Source of the DNA: QHXW01 sp035297145
GTDB taxonomy: Bacteria > Acidobacteriota > Terriglobia > Bryobacterales > Bryobacteraceae
Assembly: GCA_035297145.1 (NCBI GenBank)
Contig: DATGZN010000077.1
Coordinates: 1 to 64,000, forward strand
Length of the DNA: 64,000 nucleotides
Direction of reading: 5' to 3'
The notes under the pieces are model-generated. The model searched no databases and had not been told where the DNA came from. It was given only the letters and a program-made list of their open reading frames with translations. The position numbers and the translations under genes were made by a program. Each line of letters begins with the position of its first letter. The stretch's first letter is position 1. Below, piece by piece: positions 1 through 8,394 of this stretch.

Positions 1-597
1 GTGTCGCTCTGGACCCAGGATTACCCCCGCGCCGACCGCCATTTTTCGCTCGCCGTCCGCCGTCTCACCCGCATTCACGTGCGCTCGGCCGAGCAGCCGG
101 TCAACCTCGAGGATGGCGACGACGTCTACTACTGGCCGTGGCTTTACGCCGTCCAGGTGGGCGAGTGGGGATTGACCGACGGGCAGGCCAAGGTTCTGCG
201 CGACTACCTGCTGCGCGGCGGCTTCTTCATGGCCGACGATTTTCACGGAACCGTGGAGTGGGAGGTTTTCGCCGCCTCCATGAGGAAGGTGTTCCCGGAT
301 CGCCAGATCGTGGAGATCCCTTCGAGTGATCCGATTTTCCACACTGTGTACGATCTCGATGATCGCTACCAGATTCCCGGCGACGCACACCTCGGCCTCG
401 GCTACAAATACGACGGCAAGGGCGCCCATTGGAAAGCCATCTACGACGACGACGGCCGTGTCATGGTCGCCGTCTCCTTCAATTCCGACGTCGGCGATTC
501 CTGGGAGTGGGCCGATGATCCAGCCTATCCCGCAAAGTTCTCCGACCTCGGCATTCGCCTAGGCGTGAACTACATCGTCTACGCCATGACGCATTGA
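1..597 (+). CDS. DUF4159 domain protein, 5' end cut by window edge
   Basis: The 198 visible residues match the C-terminal part of DUF4159 proteins, a glutamine-amidotransferase-like fold of unknown function common in Acidobacteriota. Typical features are the QDYPRADRHF start, the DGDDVYYWPWLYAVQVGEWGL stretch, the GGFFMADDFHGT loop and the GVNYIVYAMTH end. The reading frame is open from base 1, where a GTG happens to stand; family members carry more residues before this point, so the true start is probably upstream. No signal peptide is visible in the retained part. Function is not known. Confidence 0.8.
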   Translation: MSLWTQDYPRADRHFSLAVRRLTRIHVRSAEQPVNLEDGDDVYYWPWLYAVQVGEWGLTDGQAKVLRDYLLRGGFFMADDFHGTVEWEVFAASMRKVFPDRQIVEIPSSDPIFHTVYDLDDRYQIPGDAHLGLGYKYDGKGAHWKAIYDDDGRVMVAVSFNSDVGDSWEWADDPAYPAKFSDLGIRLGVNYIVYAMTH

Positions 598-640
598 AAG
601 GCGACCCGTTCGTTTCCCCACCGCAGCTGCGCCGCGCTCC

Positions 641-661
641 GTGCCACAATCAAGTGATCCC
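641..661. repeat. 21-bp direct repeat, left copy
   Basis: GTGCCACAATCAAGTGATCC followed by C occurs here and again, identically, at 1990-2010. The right copy directly abuts the ATG of the HAD gene. The glycosidase-like gene lies between the two copies, so the repeat looks like a duplicated insertion border. Confidence 0.8.
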
Positions 662-749
662 TTTGGCCGGATGGCCGAAAAGTTACTTGCGCTGTAAATG
701 CATCGTCGCATTTCCCACGTTAACCCGCGTTCCAACAGGAGAACACCTC

Positions 750-1883
750 ATGCGCATTTCACGGCCTTGGTCAACAGCTCCCGTTCTTCTCAGCATGTGC
801 CTTTTGTCATGGACCTTTCTGTCGGCTCATGCTCAGCGCAACCAGCCACGGCCTTCGGTGAGTACCGATATGCCCTCTGGCATATCGGCCGTGAATCTGA
901 TTGATGCCGCTAGAGTAGGAAAACTCTTTGATACCAGCAATCCAACGCTAAACGCCTACGCCAATCCGAACACGTCAGGACTCACTTTCCGGACCTCCTG
1001 GGCTGATGTCGAGCCGGAGGAGGGAAAATTTGACTTCAGCAAGATTGATACCATTCTTGCTAACGCCGAGAAAAATGGCAAATGGGTGCGGCTTATTTTG
1101 GTACCCGGCTTTGGAACGCCTGGCTGGGCATTGCAAGGGGTGCAAAGCGGAATGTTCAGTATCCAGTATGGACCTGGCGGAGGCAAAGTTAAGACGCTAC
1201 CGATCCCATGGGATCGCGTGTACCTGAACCGTTGGTTCGCATTCTTGAAACAACTGAGCGCCAGGTACGGAAAGTCGCCTGCTCTTAGACTGGTCGCGGC
1301 TACCGGACCAACATCGGTGTCGGATGAGTTCACCTTGCCAAACTCGCAACAGGATCTTAAGACGTGGCAACGTGATTCTTATACGCCGTCAAAATGGATA
1401 GGGGCATGGCAAAAGGTCTTTCAGGTTTATGCCGCCGACTTTCCGAATCAGTACGTTTCTCTCTCGTTTGGGGGCGGTCTTCCCATCAATGACCAGGGTA
1501 AAATCGATGCGCGTGAGCGTTCGCGCACCCGGCTGGCAATTATCGACCAGGCAAACAGAATCTTGGGACGCCGATTTGCACTTCAGTCTTGCAATCTCGA
1601 TGGAATTCCAAGCCACGGTGTCCAACTCGGCGATTTTCTGATTAGCCACAACGGACGTATTGTTACCGGGTTTATGCTGCGTACCAGTGCCCGCGGCCCA
1701 GGCATGGGCGATCCCGGCAATCCCCCCCTCGCTCTGAGAAAGACAATCGATAAAGGGATGCGGCCGAACAATGCCGGTCAGCACATCAATTATCTGGAAA
1801 TTTACGAACCGGATGTAATTGCAGACGACATGCAACCCGTATTGCATTATGGAGCGTCGCTATTCGCGCGAAAACAACATTAA
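750..1883 (+). CDS. Secreted glycoside-hydrolase-like protein (TIM-barrel type)
   Basis: The start at 750 is chosen over the in-frame 594 because AGGAGA lies about 9 bases upstream and the product (377 aa) then begins with a signal peptide (MRISRPW, hydrophobic LLSMCLLSWTFLSAHA, cleavage near AHAQ). The mature part has the layout of glycosidases that bind substrate in a barrel: a WADVEPEEGKFDF strand-helix unit, then RLILVPGFGTPGWA, then an ATGPTSVSDEF segment where a catalytic acid would be expected. I cannot assign a GH family; GH42- or cellulase-like folds are closest. The gene reads AT-richer than its neighbours and is bracketed by a 21-bp direct repeat, which suggests acquisition. Confidence 0.6.
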   Translation: MRISRPWSTAPVLLSMCLLSWTFLSAHAQRNQPRPSVSTDMPSGISAVNLIDAARVGKLFDTSNPTLNAYANPNTSGLTFRTSWADVEPEEGKFDFSKIDTILANAEKNGKWVRLILVPGFGTPGWALQGVQSGMFSIQYGPGGGKVKTLPIPWDRVYLNRWFAFLKQLSARYGKSPALRLVAATGPTSVSDEFTLPNSQQDLKTWQRDSYTPSKWIGAWQKVFQVYAADFPNQYVSLSFGGGLPINDQGKIDARERSRTRLAIIDQANRILGRRFALQSCNLDGIPSHGVQLGDFLISHNGRIVTGFMLRTSARGPGMGDPGNPPLALRKTIDKGMRPNNAGQHINYLEIYEPDVIADDMQPVLHYGASLFARKQH

Positions 1884-1989
1884 TCCGACCGGATGCAGTT
1901 GTTGTTCATCCCGCCGGTGACGGTGAAAAACCGGTGACAGACCGCCCCATCCCCGCCGGCTCTCGATGTTGCCGCCCCCCGCTCGCTTC

Positions 1990-2010
1990 GTGCCACAATC
2001 AAGTGATCCC
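1990..2010. repeat. 21-bp direct repeat, right copy
   Basis: Identical to 641-661 and ending one base before the ATG of the HAD phosphatase. It is probably the original upstream sequence of that gene, with the left copy created when the glycosidase-like gene was inserted. Confidence 0.8.
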
Positions 2011-2823
2011 ATGATTGAGCACCTTCGCCCCGGCGTCCACGCCCGCGACGCCCGGGTCGTCCTGTTTGATTTCGATGGCACCATCTCTCTCATCCGCGCC
2101 GGTTGGATGGACGTGATGGTCCCCATGATGGTCGAGATCCTGCTGGAGTTGAAGTCGGGCGAGACTGAAGCCGACTTGCGCGCCGTGGTCGAAGAGTTCG
2201 TCGGCCGGCTCACCGGCAAGCAGACCATGTACCAGATGATCGAGCTGGCCGACAATGTGAAGTCCCGTGGCGGCACCCCGCTTGATCCACTCGAATACAA
2301 GAAAATCTATCTCGAAAAGCTGCACTCGAAGATCCGGCATCGATTGGAGGAGCTGGAATCGGGCGGAGCGTCACCCGGAAAATACCTCGTGCCCGGGGCG
2401 CGCGAGTTGCTCGAAGCTCTCACCGCGCGCGGTCTCAAAATGTACCTGGCGAGCGGCACCGATCAGGTCTACATGCGCAAGGAAGCGCGTCTGCTCGATG
2501 TCGACCACTACTTCACCGGCGGCGTCTTCGGCGCACTCGATGACTACAAGAGTTTTTCCAAGAAAATCCTCATCCGGCAGTTGATCGCGAAAGCGGAGTG
2601 CAAGGGCGGCGAGTTTCTGGGCTTTGGCGACGGCTACGTGGAAATCGAAAACGTGAAAGAGGTCGGCGGCGTGGCTGTCGGCGTGGCCACCAATGAGCCC
2701 GACTGCGCGGTGGTGGATCAATGGAAACGCGAGCGCCTCGCCGGCGTGGGCGCCGATTTCATCATTCCTAATTTCCTCTGCCACAAAGAACTGCTGCACA
2801 CGCTGTTTCTCAATGGGCAGTAA
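2011..2823 (+). CDS. HAD-family phosphatase, first gene of sugar-phosphate run
   Basis: A 270-aa HAD-superfamily hydrolase. HAD motif I is FDFDGTIS near residue 21, with the nucleophile and acid/base aspartates; motif II is the LASGTD segment in the middle; the late acidic motif is GFGDGYVEI. A helical cap is inserted after motif I. The start at ATG 2011 (MIEHLRPG) is preferred to 1966 because the conserved block follows directly. The last 11 bases overlap the next gene. The context with two sugar kinases and an isomerase suggests it dephosphorylates a sugar phosphate; the substrate is inferred only from context. Confidence 0.8.
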   Translation: MIEHLRPGVHARDARVVLFDFDGTISLIRAGWMDVMVPMMVEILLELKSGETEADLRAVVEEFVGRLTGKQTMYQMIELADNVKSRGGTPLDPLEYKKIYLEKLHSKIRHRLEELESGGASPGKYLVPGARELLEALTARGLKMYLASGTDQVYMRKEARLLDVDHYFTGGVFGALDDYKSFSKKILIRQLIAKAECKGGEFLGFGDGYVEIENVKEVGGVAVGVATNEPDCAVVDQWKRERLAGVGADFIIPNFLCHKELLHTLFLNGQ

Positions 2824-3787
2824 GTACCGGGCGTTCGACCGCTCACGGCTGATCGTGAAGCCACTGGCCGAACGCGTCAACGACCTCCATCTGGATCACT
2901 GGCTCGATCTGGACGCCGCCACCCCGCCATACTCTGATCCGCATTTGTCTGACATCGCGCGACGCATCATCGACGCGAAGAAACGCGGCAGTGCCCGCAT
3001 TCTCATGATGGGCGCGCATCTGCTCCGCGCCGGCGTCAACCGCCACATCATCGATTTGGTGGAGCGCGGCTTCCTCGATCACATCGCCATGAACGGCGCC
3101 GGCATGATTCACGATTACGAGCTGGCCCGCATCGGCGCAACCACGGAAAGCGTGGCGCGCTACATCCGGACCGGCGAATTCGGTCTCTGGCGCGAAACCG
3201 GCGAGCTGAATGACTGGGCCGTGGAGGCTGCGGCAAGCGGTCTCGGTCTCGGCGAAAATGCCGGCCGCCGTATCCAAGCGAGCGGTTATCCGTACAAAGA
3301 TCTTAGCGTGCTAGCAGCCGCCTATCGTTGCTCGGTCCCGGTGACCGTCCATGTCGGCATTGGCTACGACATCCTGCACGAGCATCCGAATTGCGATGGC
3401 GCGGCATTCGGCGCCGCCACCTATCGCGACTTTCTGATTTTTGCCCGCTCGGTCGAGCGGCTGGAGGGCGGGGTACTGCTCAGCTTCGGCTCGGCCATCA
3501 TGGCGCCGGAGGTTTATCTGAAAGCGCTCGCCATGGCCCGCAACGTCGCCGAGCAGGAGGGACGCGAAATCCGCCATTTCTCGACGGCAGTCTTCGATCT
3601 CGTTCCGATTCATGGCGATATCGGCAAAGAGCTGCCCAAAACCGACCCCGGCTACTATTTCCGGCCGCAGAAAACGATTCTCGTGCGCACTGTGGCGGAT
3701 GGCGGCGAAAGCTTTTATTTCTGCGGAGATCACAGGGCCACGCTGCCCGCCCTTCGCCTCGCCATCCTGGACTATGACAGTCGCTGA
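2813..3787 (+). CDS. Deoxyhypusine-synthase-like protein of unknown function
   Basis: A 324-aa soluble protein starting at ATG 2813, inside the end of the HAD gene. Segments such as RILMMGAHLLRAGVN, MNGAGMIHDYELA and TVHVGIGYDILHEHP give it a Rossmann-like appearance. From memory it belongs to a group annotated as deoxyhypusine-synthase-like, which is found beside heptose- or sugar-phosphate genes. A bacterium has no known hypusinated eIF5A, so the classical reaction is unlikely. It ends 14 bases inside the PfkB gene, so all five genes are probably translationally coupled. The role is unknown; it may be a binding or transferase step in the same pathway. Confidence 0.55.
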   Translation: MGSKYRAFDRSRLIVKPLAERVNDLHLDHWLDLDAATPPYSDPHLSDIARRIIDAKKRGSARILMMGAHLLRAGVNRHIIDLVERGFLDHIAMNGAGMIHDYELARIGATTESVARYIRTGEFGLWRETGELNDWAVEAAASGLGLGENAGRRIQASGYPYKDLSVLAAAYRCSVPVTVHVGIGYDILHEHPNCDGAAFGAATYRDFLIFARSVERLEGGVLLSFGSAIMAPEVYLKALAMARNVAEQEGREIRHFSTAVFDLVPIHGDIGKELPKTDPGYYFRPQKTILVRTVADGGESFYFCGDHRATLPALRLAILDYDSR

Positions 3788-4754
3788 AATTCTGGCCGAG
3801 TTTCCGAAGCTCTCCGCACTGGTAGTTGGCGATATCTGTTTGGACCGCTGGTGCACCTACGATCCGTCGACATCGGAGGCTTCACGTGAAACTTTAATTC
3901 CGCGGATTGGCGTAGTTCGCACCGAGGTTACAGCAGGGGCTGGAGGAACGGTCGCAAACAATCTGGTGGCGCTCGGGTTAGGTCGCGTGGGCGTGCTTGG
4001 CGTGGCGGGCGATGACGGTAACGGTTACGAACTGGCGCGGGCGCTTGATCGGCAGCATATCTCTTCGGAAATGTTGATACGGAGTACAGGAATTCAAACT
4101 TTTACTTACACCAAGCTCATCAACTGCTCTACAAATATTGAAGATCTGCCGCGCGTCGACTTCATCTCAACCATCCCGCTGAACGCGCGAATCGAGCGCC
4201 GCATTTTGGAATTGCTGCCCGAAGCTGTTGCTGCATTTGACGTTATCTTCATCGCCGACCAAGCCGAAACCAGCGCCGGTGGTGTTGTGACGCCGACAGT
4301 TCGTGATCGGCTGGCCGAACTGGCTCAGAGTCACCCCCGCAAAGTCTTTTGGGCCGATTCGCGGGCGCGGATGGAATTGTTTCGCGAGATCGTAATCAAA
4401 GGAAATCGGGACGAGGCCGAGGCCTCCTGCCGCCGCGCATTTGGCAAGTATGACCTTCAAGCATTGCGAGAACACTGTCGTGCTAAATTGCTGATTGTAA
4501 CCGAGGGCTCGCAAGGAGCACGAGTCGTAGAGCCGGGTCGCGAGTATTTTTGCAAAACAAAGCCAATCCCAAAACCGGTCGATATCTGCGGCGCGGGTGA
4601 CGCCTTTTCGGCGGGGGCCGCGATGGCGCTGGCGGTCACCGGTTCGCCGGTTGAGGCAGTGCAGTTCGGGAATCTGGTAGCGTCGATCACGATCATGAAG
4701 AAAGGCACCGGAACCGCGTCGCCCTCCGAGGTACTGGAGGCATCGCGCCGGTGA
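3774..4754 (+). CDS. PfkB-family carbohydrate kinase (RfaE/HldE kinase-like)
   Basis: A 326-aa ribokinase-fold kinase. It has the N-terminal substrate-binding signature GAGGTVANNLVALGLGRVG and the C-terminal ATP/anion-hole motif CGAGDAFSAG (about residues 272-281) with the catalytic Asp. The N-terminus LSALVVGDICLDRW resembles the kinase half of HldE (D-glycero-D-manno-heptose-7-phosphate kinase). The start at 3774 (MTVAEIL) is taken because the longer frame only runs through the previous gene. The stop overlaps the ROK start by 4 bases. Together with the SIS isomerase this hints at heptose phosphate chemistry, but no nucleotidyltransferase domain is present here. Confidence 0.8.
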   Translation: MTVAEILAEFPKLSALVVGDICLDRWCTYDPSTSEASRETLIPRIGVVRTEVTAGAGGTVANNLVALGLGRVGVLGVAGDDGNGYELARALDRQHISSEMLIRSTGIQTFTYTKLINCSTNIEDLPRVDFISTIPLNARIERRILELLPEAVAAFDVIFIADQAETSAGGVVTPTVRDRLAELAQSHPRKVFWADSRARMELFREIVIKGNRDEAEASCRRAFGKYDLQALREHCRAKLLIVTEGSQGARVVEPGREYFCKTKPIPKPVDICGAGDAFSAGAAMALAVTGSPVEAVQFGNLVASITIMKKGTGTASPSEVLEASRR

Positions 4755-5602
4755 AGACGCTGGCGGTGGATATCGGCGGAACGAAGTTCGGCCTCGCGCT
4801 ATTCGATGATGATCGCATCGTCCGGCGCGAATCGCGGCCGACCAATCGTGAGGGCGCGAAGGATTGGATGCTCGAGCAGGTGGTTGCCATCACGCGCGAG
4901 TGGAAACGCGAGTCAGGCTTCGTGCGCTGCGGCATCGGTTTCGGAGGGCCGGTGGATTTCCGCCGGCAGCGGGTGGCGTTCTCCACTCACGTCGGCGGCT
5001 GGAACGATTTTCACCTGACGGAGTTTCTCTCGAACGCGCTCGGTGTTCCCGCCATCATGGATAACGACGCCAACGTCGGCGCGCTCGGCGAAGCGACCTT
5101 CGGAGCGGGCCGCGGACACTCGCCGCTGTTTTACATGACGCTCTCGACCGGCATTGGCGGCGGCATTTACTCCGATGGCCAAATCTGGCGCGGCGCCGAC
5201 GGCTGGGCGGGCGAGATCGGGCACCTGACCATCCGGCCCGACGGACCCGAGTGTCTGTGCAAAGCGCGCGGCTGCTTTGAGCGGATGTGCTGCGGGCTGT
5301 GGCTGGAGCGCGATTACGGCAAGACGGCCAAGGAACTGCTCCGCGACCCGAGTTTTGTCGCGCAATATGTAGTCAATCTTGCGCTCGGTCTGAAGGCATG
5401 TATCATGTTAGTAAATCCGTCGCGCATCGTGATTGGAGGCGGCATCAGCAACGCAGGGGATGCGTTATTCGGGCCGCTGCGCGAGGAGCTGGGCCGTCAG
5501 ATTACCGATTGGTCGGGTGCACGAGTGGATGTAGCGCAAGCCGCGTTGGGTGACGATAGCGTGTTGTACGGCGCGCTGGCGCTGGCCAAAACATTGACAT
5601 GA
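4751..5602 (+). CDS. ROK-family sugar kinase
   Basis: A 283-aa protein beginning GTG at 4751 in a GTGA overlap with the PfkB stop. The phosphate-1 motif DIGGTK is at residues 7-12, the catalytic NDAN is mid-protein, STGIGGGI follows, and a ROK zinc motif of the form GH-x(n)-CLCKARGCFE is present (an atypical CxC-x3-GC, with Lys replacing the usual Gly). ROK proteins phosphorylate glucose, N-acetyl hexosamines or related sugars, or act as repressors; no N-terminal HTH is present, so this is a kinase. It is unusual to find two different sugar kinase folds side by side in one operon. Confidence 0.85.
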   Translation: MKTLAVDIGGTKFGLALFDDDRIVRRESRPTNREGAKDWMLEQVVAITREWKRESGFVRCGIGFGGPVDFRRQRVAFSTHVGGWNDFHLTEFLSNALGVPAIMDNDANVGALGEATFGAGRGHSPLFYMTLSTGIGGGIYSDGQIWRGADGWAGEIGHLTIRPDGPECLCKARGCFERMCCGLWLERDYGKTAKELLRDPSFVAQYVVNLALGLKACIMLVNPSRIVIGGGISNAGDALFGPLREELGRQITDWSGARVDVAQAALGDDSVLYGALALAKTLT

Positions 5603-6153
5603 ATTTTCCCGCAGAATACAAAACTGAGCTACTGAAGGCTCTCGACACGGTCGATCTCGCCCTGGTGAATCAGGCGATCGAGCTGTTCAAAGAAGCGCGC
5701 GCCAACGGCCGCCACATTTTCGTTTGCGGCAACGGCGGCAGCGCTTCCACCGCCTCGCACTTCGCCTGTGACATGGTGAAGGGCGCGAGCTTTAATCGTG
5801 ACCGGCGCTTCCGCATCATGGCCCTGACCGATCAGCTCGCCACGATCACCGCCTACGCCAACGACGTGAGCTACGACTCGGTGTTTGTGGAGCCGCTTCG
5901 CAACTTCGCGCAACCGGGCGATCTGGTCATGGGGATCAGCGGCTCCGGCAATTCACCGAACGTGATCCGCGCGCTCGAATACGCGAACTCAATCGGCTGC
6001 CGCACCATCGCCCTGACCGGCCGCGACGGCGGCAAACTCGCCCCGCTGGCACAACTGAGCATCCAAGTGCTCGCCCCGCACATGGGCCGCATCGAAGACG
6101 CCCACATGATGGTCTGCCACATGATCGGGTACTACTTTATGGAGGAGAAGTAG
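5599..6153 (+). CDS. gmhA: SIS-domain phosphosugar isomerase (phosphoheptose isomerase-like)
   Basis: A 184-aa single SIS domain of GmhA length. The phosphate-binding Ser-rich loop CGNGGSASTASHF and the second loop GISGSGNSPNV are intact, and the C-terminal GRIEDAHMMVCHMIGYYF helix carries the conserved His/Glu region of sedoheptulose-7-phosphate isomerases. An ATGA overlap links it to the ROK gene. It is the last gene of the run and its terminal 18 bases form part of a 20-bp repeat found again at 9521-9540. The gmhA symbol is by similarity; the natural substrate could be another ketose phosphate. Confidence 0.8.
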   Translation: MNFPAEYKTELLKALDTVDLALVNQAIELFKEARANGRHIFVCGNGGSASTASHFACDMVKGASFNRDRRFRIMALTDQLATITAYANDVSYDSVFVEPLRNFAQPGDLVMGISGSGNSPNVIRALEYANSIGCRTIALTGRDGGKLAPLAQLSIQVLAPHMGRIEDAHMMVCHMIGYYFMEEK

Positions 6154-6155
6154 GG
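6136..6155. repeat. 20-bp direct repeat, left copy (end of SIS gene)
   Basis: TTTATGGAGGAGAAGTAGGG, covering the last codons and stop of the SIS gene, recurs exactly at 9521-9540. The region between carries only accessory genes. Confidence 0.85.
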
Positions 6156-6339
6156 GGCTTAGCAGGTTGATGTGGGGGACGTGAACGGACCGTCTCTCAC
6201 CGGTTTATGGTCGCGACGTCCCTTGCACGGTGGTATCATCTCGTCACAGGCTGCCTAGCGATCCCAGTCGGGCTAGCTTGGGGTACCGCTGTGTTGGCTG
6301 GTTCGACTCACCTGCAATCAACCTCGCGTGGAGGAAAAC

Positions 6340-7284
6340 ATGAAGCCAAATACGTTGTGGGCTGGCGCAGCCTTCGCATTGGTGATGGCTGGCTGCTCGG
6401 GCTCCGCCGATTCGAGCATCAGTGTCAAATCGCTTCTGGAAAACAAGGTCAAGATCTGCGACCGTCTTGTGCTCGTTCGGGGATACGTTGCAGCGAAGGA
6501 CAAAGACGATTCTGGCAACTCATATCGGCTTGTCGACGAACGCGACAGCCGTTGGACGGTTCCCGTTAGCGTAAAGGAAAGACAGAGTCTGCCCTCGCTA
6601 GGAGACCACCTCAGAGTGCATGCAGGAGCGGTTTGCGTGTTTGACTCGGGCGGACAACAGAGGATCTATTTCCTCACTGAAACGTCGAGAACTGACTTAA
6701 AGACAAATGTTGTCACGTCGAGAAACATTGAGCCGAAACCTGGGTCCGCCAACCTAGGCGTCCTACTTAATACTGCCCTCCAGGAGAATGAGAAGGCATT
6801 CGCGGCTGAGCTAAGCAAAGGGTTTGACGCAGCCGCATTCAATAGCTACGACGGTGACCTTGATGAGACGCCGCTTCACACCGCTGCTCTAATGGGAGAG
6901 AGGGAGATGGTCCAGATGCTTTTGGACAGCGGCGCAAAGGCAGACCTTAGATTATCGACCCGAGCAAAGATAGCGGAAGCGACGCCGCTGCTCTATGCGG
7001 TTATTGGCGATCACTTGGACATTGCGTCATTGCTGCTAGCAAAAGGAGCGGATCCAAATGCAATCGATGATACCAGTGAAACCGTTTTGATGCGTTCTGT
7101 GGACAGGGTCGACGGAGCCAATCTCCAGATGGTGGAGTTGCTCATCTCGAAGGGTGGCTACGTAAACTTTAGGAACGTGTACGGTTCAGTGCTCGGCGCA
7201 TCCTTTCACCAAAAGAACGCCCGTGAATTGATCAAGCTGTTGCGTGCCCATGGAGCACGCTGTGCCGCAGTCGGCCCGTGTTGA
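6340..7284 (+). CDS. Ankyrin-repeat lipoprotein
   Basis: The start at ATG 6340 is supported by GGAGGA 5 bases upstream; GTG 6328 is inside that site. The 314-aa product starts with a lipoprotein signal (MKPNTLWAG, hydrophobic run, lipobox VMAGC). Residues about 25-120 form an uncharacterised domain. The C-terminal half has at least three ankyrin units: TPLHTAALMGEREMVQMLLDSGA, then TPLLYAVIGDHLDIASLLLAKGADPN, then a degenerate one with MVELLISKGGYVN. It should be a periplasmic or outer-membrane-anchored binding protein. Base usage is AT-richer than the preceding operon, and it is the first gene of the block bounded by the 20-bp repeat. Confidence 0.75.
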   Translation: MKPNTLWAGAAFALVMAGCSGSADSSISVKSLLENKVKICDRLVLVRGYVAAKDKDDSGNSYRLVDERDSRWTVPVSVKERQSLPSLGDHLRVHAGAVCVFDSGGQQRIYFLTETSRTDLKTNVVTSRNIEPKPGSANLGVLLNTALQENEKAFAAELSKGFDAAAFNSYDGDLDETPLHTAALMGEREMVQMLLDSGAKADLRLSTRAKIAEATPLLYAVIGDHLDIASLLLAKGADPNAIDDTSETVLMRSVDRVDGANLQMVELLISKGGYVNFRNVYGSVLGASFHQKNARELIKLLRAHGARCAAVGPC

Positions 7285-7483
7285 CCGGAAGCATTATTTT
7301 GGCACTCACCGCTGATGAACGCGTTCGCACCGTCAGTTTCACTGACGATAGCCTGGAGGGAAACCGAGAGGGACAGAAACAAGGGGGGACAAACCGAGGG
7401 ACAGACCGCGCGTTGCGCTCGATCCTGTGATCGCGAGGAGTCGAAGAATCCCTCTGTCGGGTGAGCCCGGGACCTTTCCCTAC

Positions 7484-7512
7484 TTGCAGAATAATTCCAT
7501 CAGTGTTATATT
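7484..7512 (+). promoter_or_regulatory. Sigma-70-type promoter for leaderless toxin-antitoxin mRNA
   Basis: TTGCAG at 7484-7489 and TATATT at 7507-7512 are separated by exactly 17 bases. Transcription from this promoter would begin about 7 bases downstream, at or next to the GTG start codon at 7519, so the message would be leaderless. No ribosome-binding site precedes the GTG, which fits. Confidence 0.6.
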
Positions 7513-7518
7513 ACATCT

Positions 7519-7881
7519 GTGGAATGGCAGGTTGAATTCACCGACGAGTTTGGCCGGTGGTGGGAAGACCTGTCCGTTGAGGAGCAAGAGAGTGTTGATG
7601 CGTCGGTTAGGCTGCTGGAGAAGTACGGGCCCACGTTGCCGTTTCCGCATAGCTCGGGCGTGAAGCAGTCGAGGCATTCACACATGCGGGAACTTCGGAT
7701 TCAACACCACGGCAGCCCTTATCGGGTGCTGTACGCATTTGATCCGCTGCGCATCGCCATTTTACTGATCGGCGGCGACAAGACTGGCAATGAGCGATGG
7801 TATGACGAGCATGTTCCCATCGCGGACCGGCTCTATGATGAGCACGTTGACCAAATCGAGCGGGAACACGAGAGTGGGTAG
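7519..7881 (+). CDS. HigB/RelE-type (Gp49-like) toxin
   Basis: A 120-aa protein with a GTG start. It shows the RelE/HigB fold pattern: WQVEFTDEFGRWWEDL at the start, a central LRIQHHGSPYRVLYAFDP with the basic/aromatic strand, and AILLIGGDKTGNERWYDE near the end, typical of the Gp49/HigB subfamily of ribosome-dependent mRNA interferases. It lies 44 bases before an XRE-type antitoxin, the reversed toxin-first order usual for higBA. The likely operon promoter is at 7484-7512. The activity is inferred from the family. Confidence 0.85.
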   Translation: MEWQVEFTDEFGRWWEDLSVEEQESVDASVRLLEKYGPTLPFPHSSGVKQSRHSHMRELRIQHHGSPYRVLYAFDPLRIAILLIGGDKTGNERWYDEHVPIADRLYDEHVDQIEREHESG

Positions 7882-7925
7882 AAACATAAGAACGCCAATA
7901 TATATCACTAGGATGGATTATTTCT

Positions 7926-8258
7926 ATGGCGAGGAATTTCAGGGAACTGCGTGTAAAGATGAGCCCGGAGTCGCGTACGCGCGCTGAGGAGAAGTTCAAG
8001 CAGCTAGTAAAAGAGATGCCACTTGAGGAGTTGCGAGCCGCGCGAGAATTAACGCAGGAGCAACTGGCGGATACGTTGGGTACGAGTCAGGCAGCTGTCT
8101 CGAAACTCGAACGGCGGGCGGATATGTATGTGAGCACACTTGCTCAGTTTGTGAAGGCCATGGGCGGCAATCTGGAAATTCGCGCGATCTTCCCGGACGG
8201 TGAGGTTTCCATTGCGCGCTTGGGCGATCTGAAGCGTACTCGTACCGCCAAGCACTGA
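7926..8258 (+). CDS. XRE-family antitoxin (HigA-like)
   Basis: A 110-aa protein. An N-terminal helix-rich stretch (SRTRAEEKFKQLVKEMPLEELR) precedes a helix-turn-helix with LTQEQLADTLGTSQAAVSKLER as its recognition core (about residues 42-63), followed by TLAQFVKAMGGNLEIRAIFPDGEV, the tail typical of HigA/XRE antitoxins of Gp49 pairs. It should neutralise the toxin encoded just upstream and repress the shared promoter. Confidence 0.85.
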   Translation: MARNFRELRVKMSPESRTRAEEKFKQLVKEMPLEELRAARELTQEQLADTLGTSQAAVSKLERRADMYVSTLAQFVKAMGGNLEIRAIFPDGEVSIARLGDLKRTRTAKH

Positions 8259-8394
8259 ACACTGTGGCCACCGGCAGATAAACCTCCAGATTCGTTTCCC
8301 CGGAGTAAAATGGACATCTGCTCCCTGGCCAAAGTCGCCAAGTTGCCACGTTCGGATGCCAGACACGTCTAAGGAACTCGGGGGAATTTCTCAA

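Noticed and set aside
594..749. Upstream extension of the glycosidase-like gene
   Set aside because: The added 52 residues have no signal-peptide character, cover the duplicated border sequence and precede a good ribosome-binding site and signal peptide at 750.
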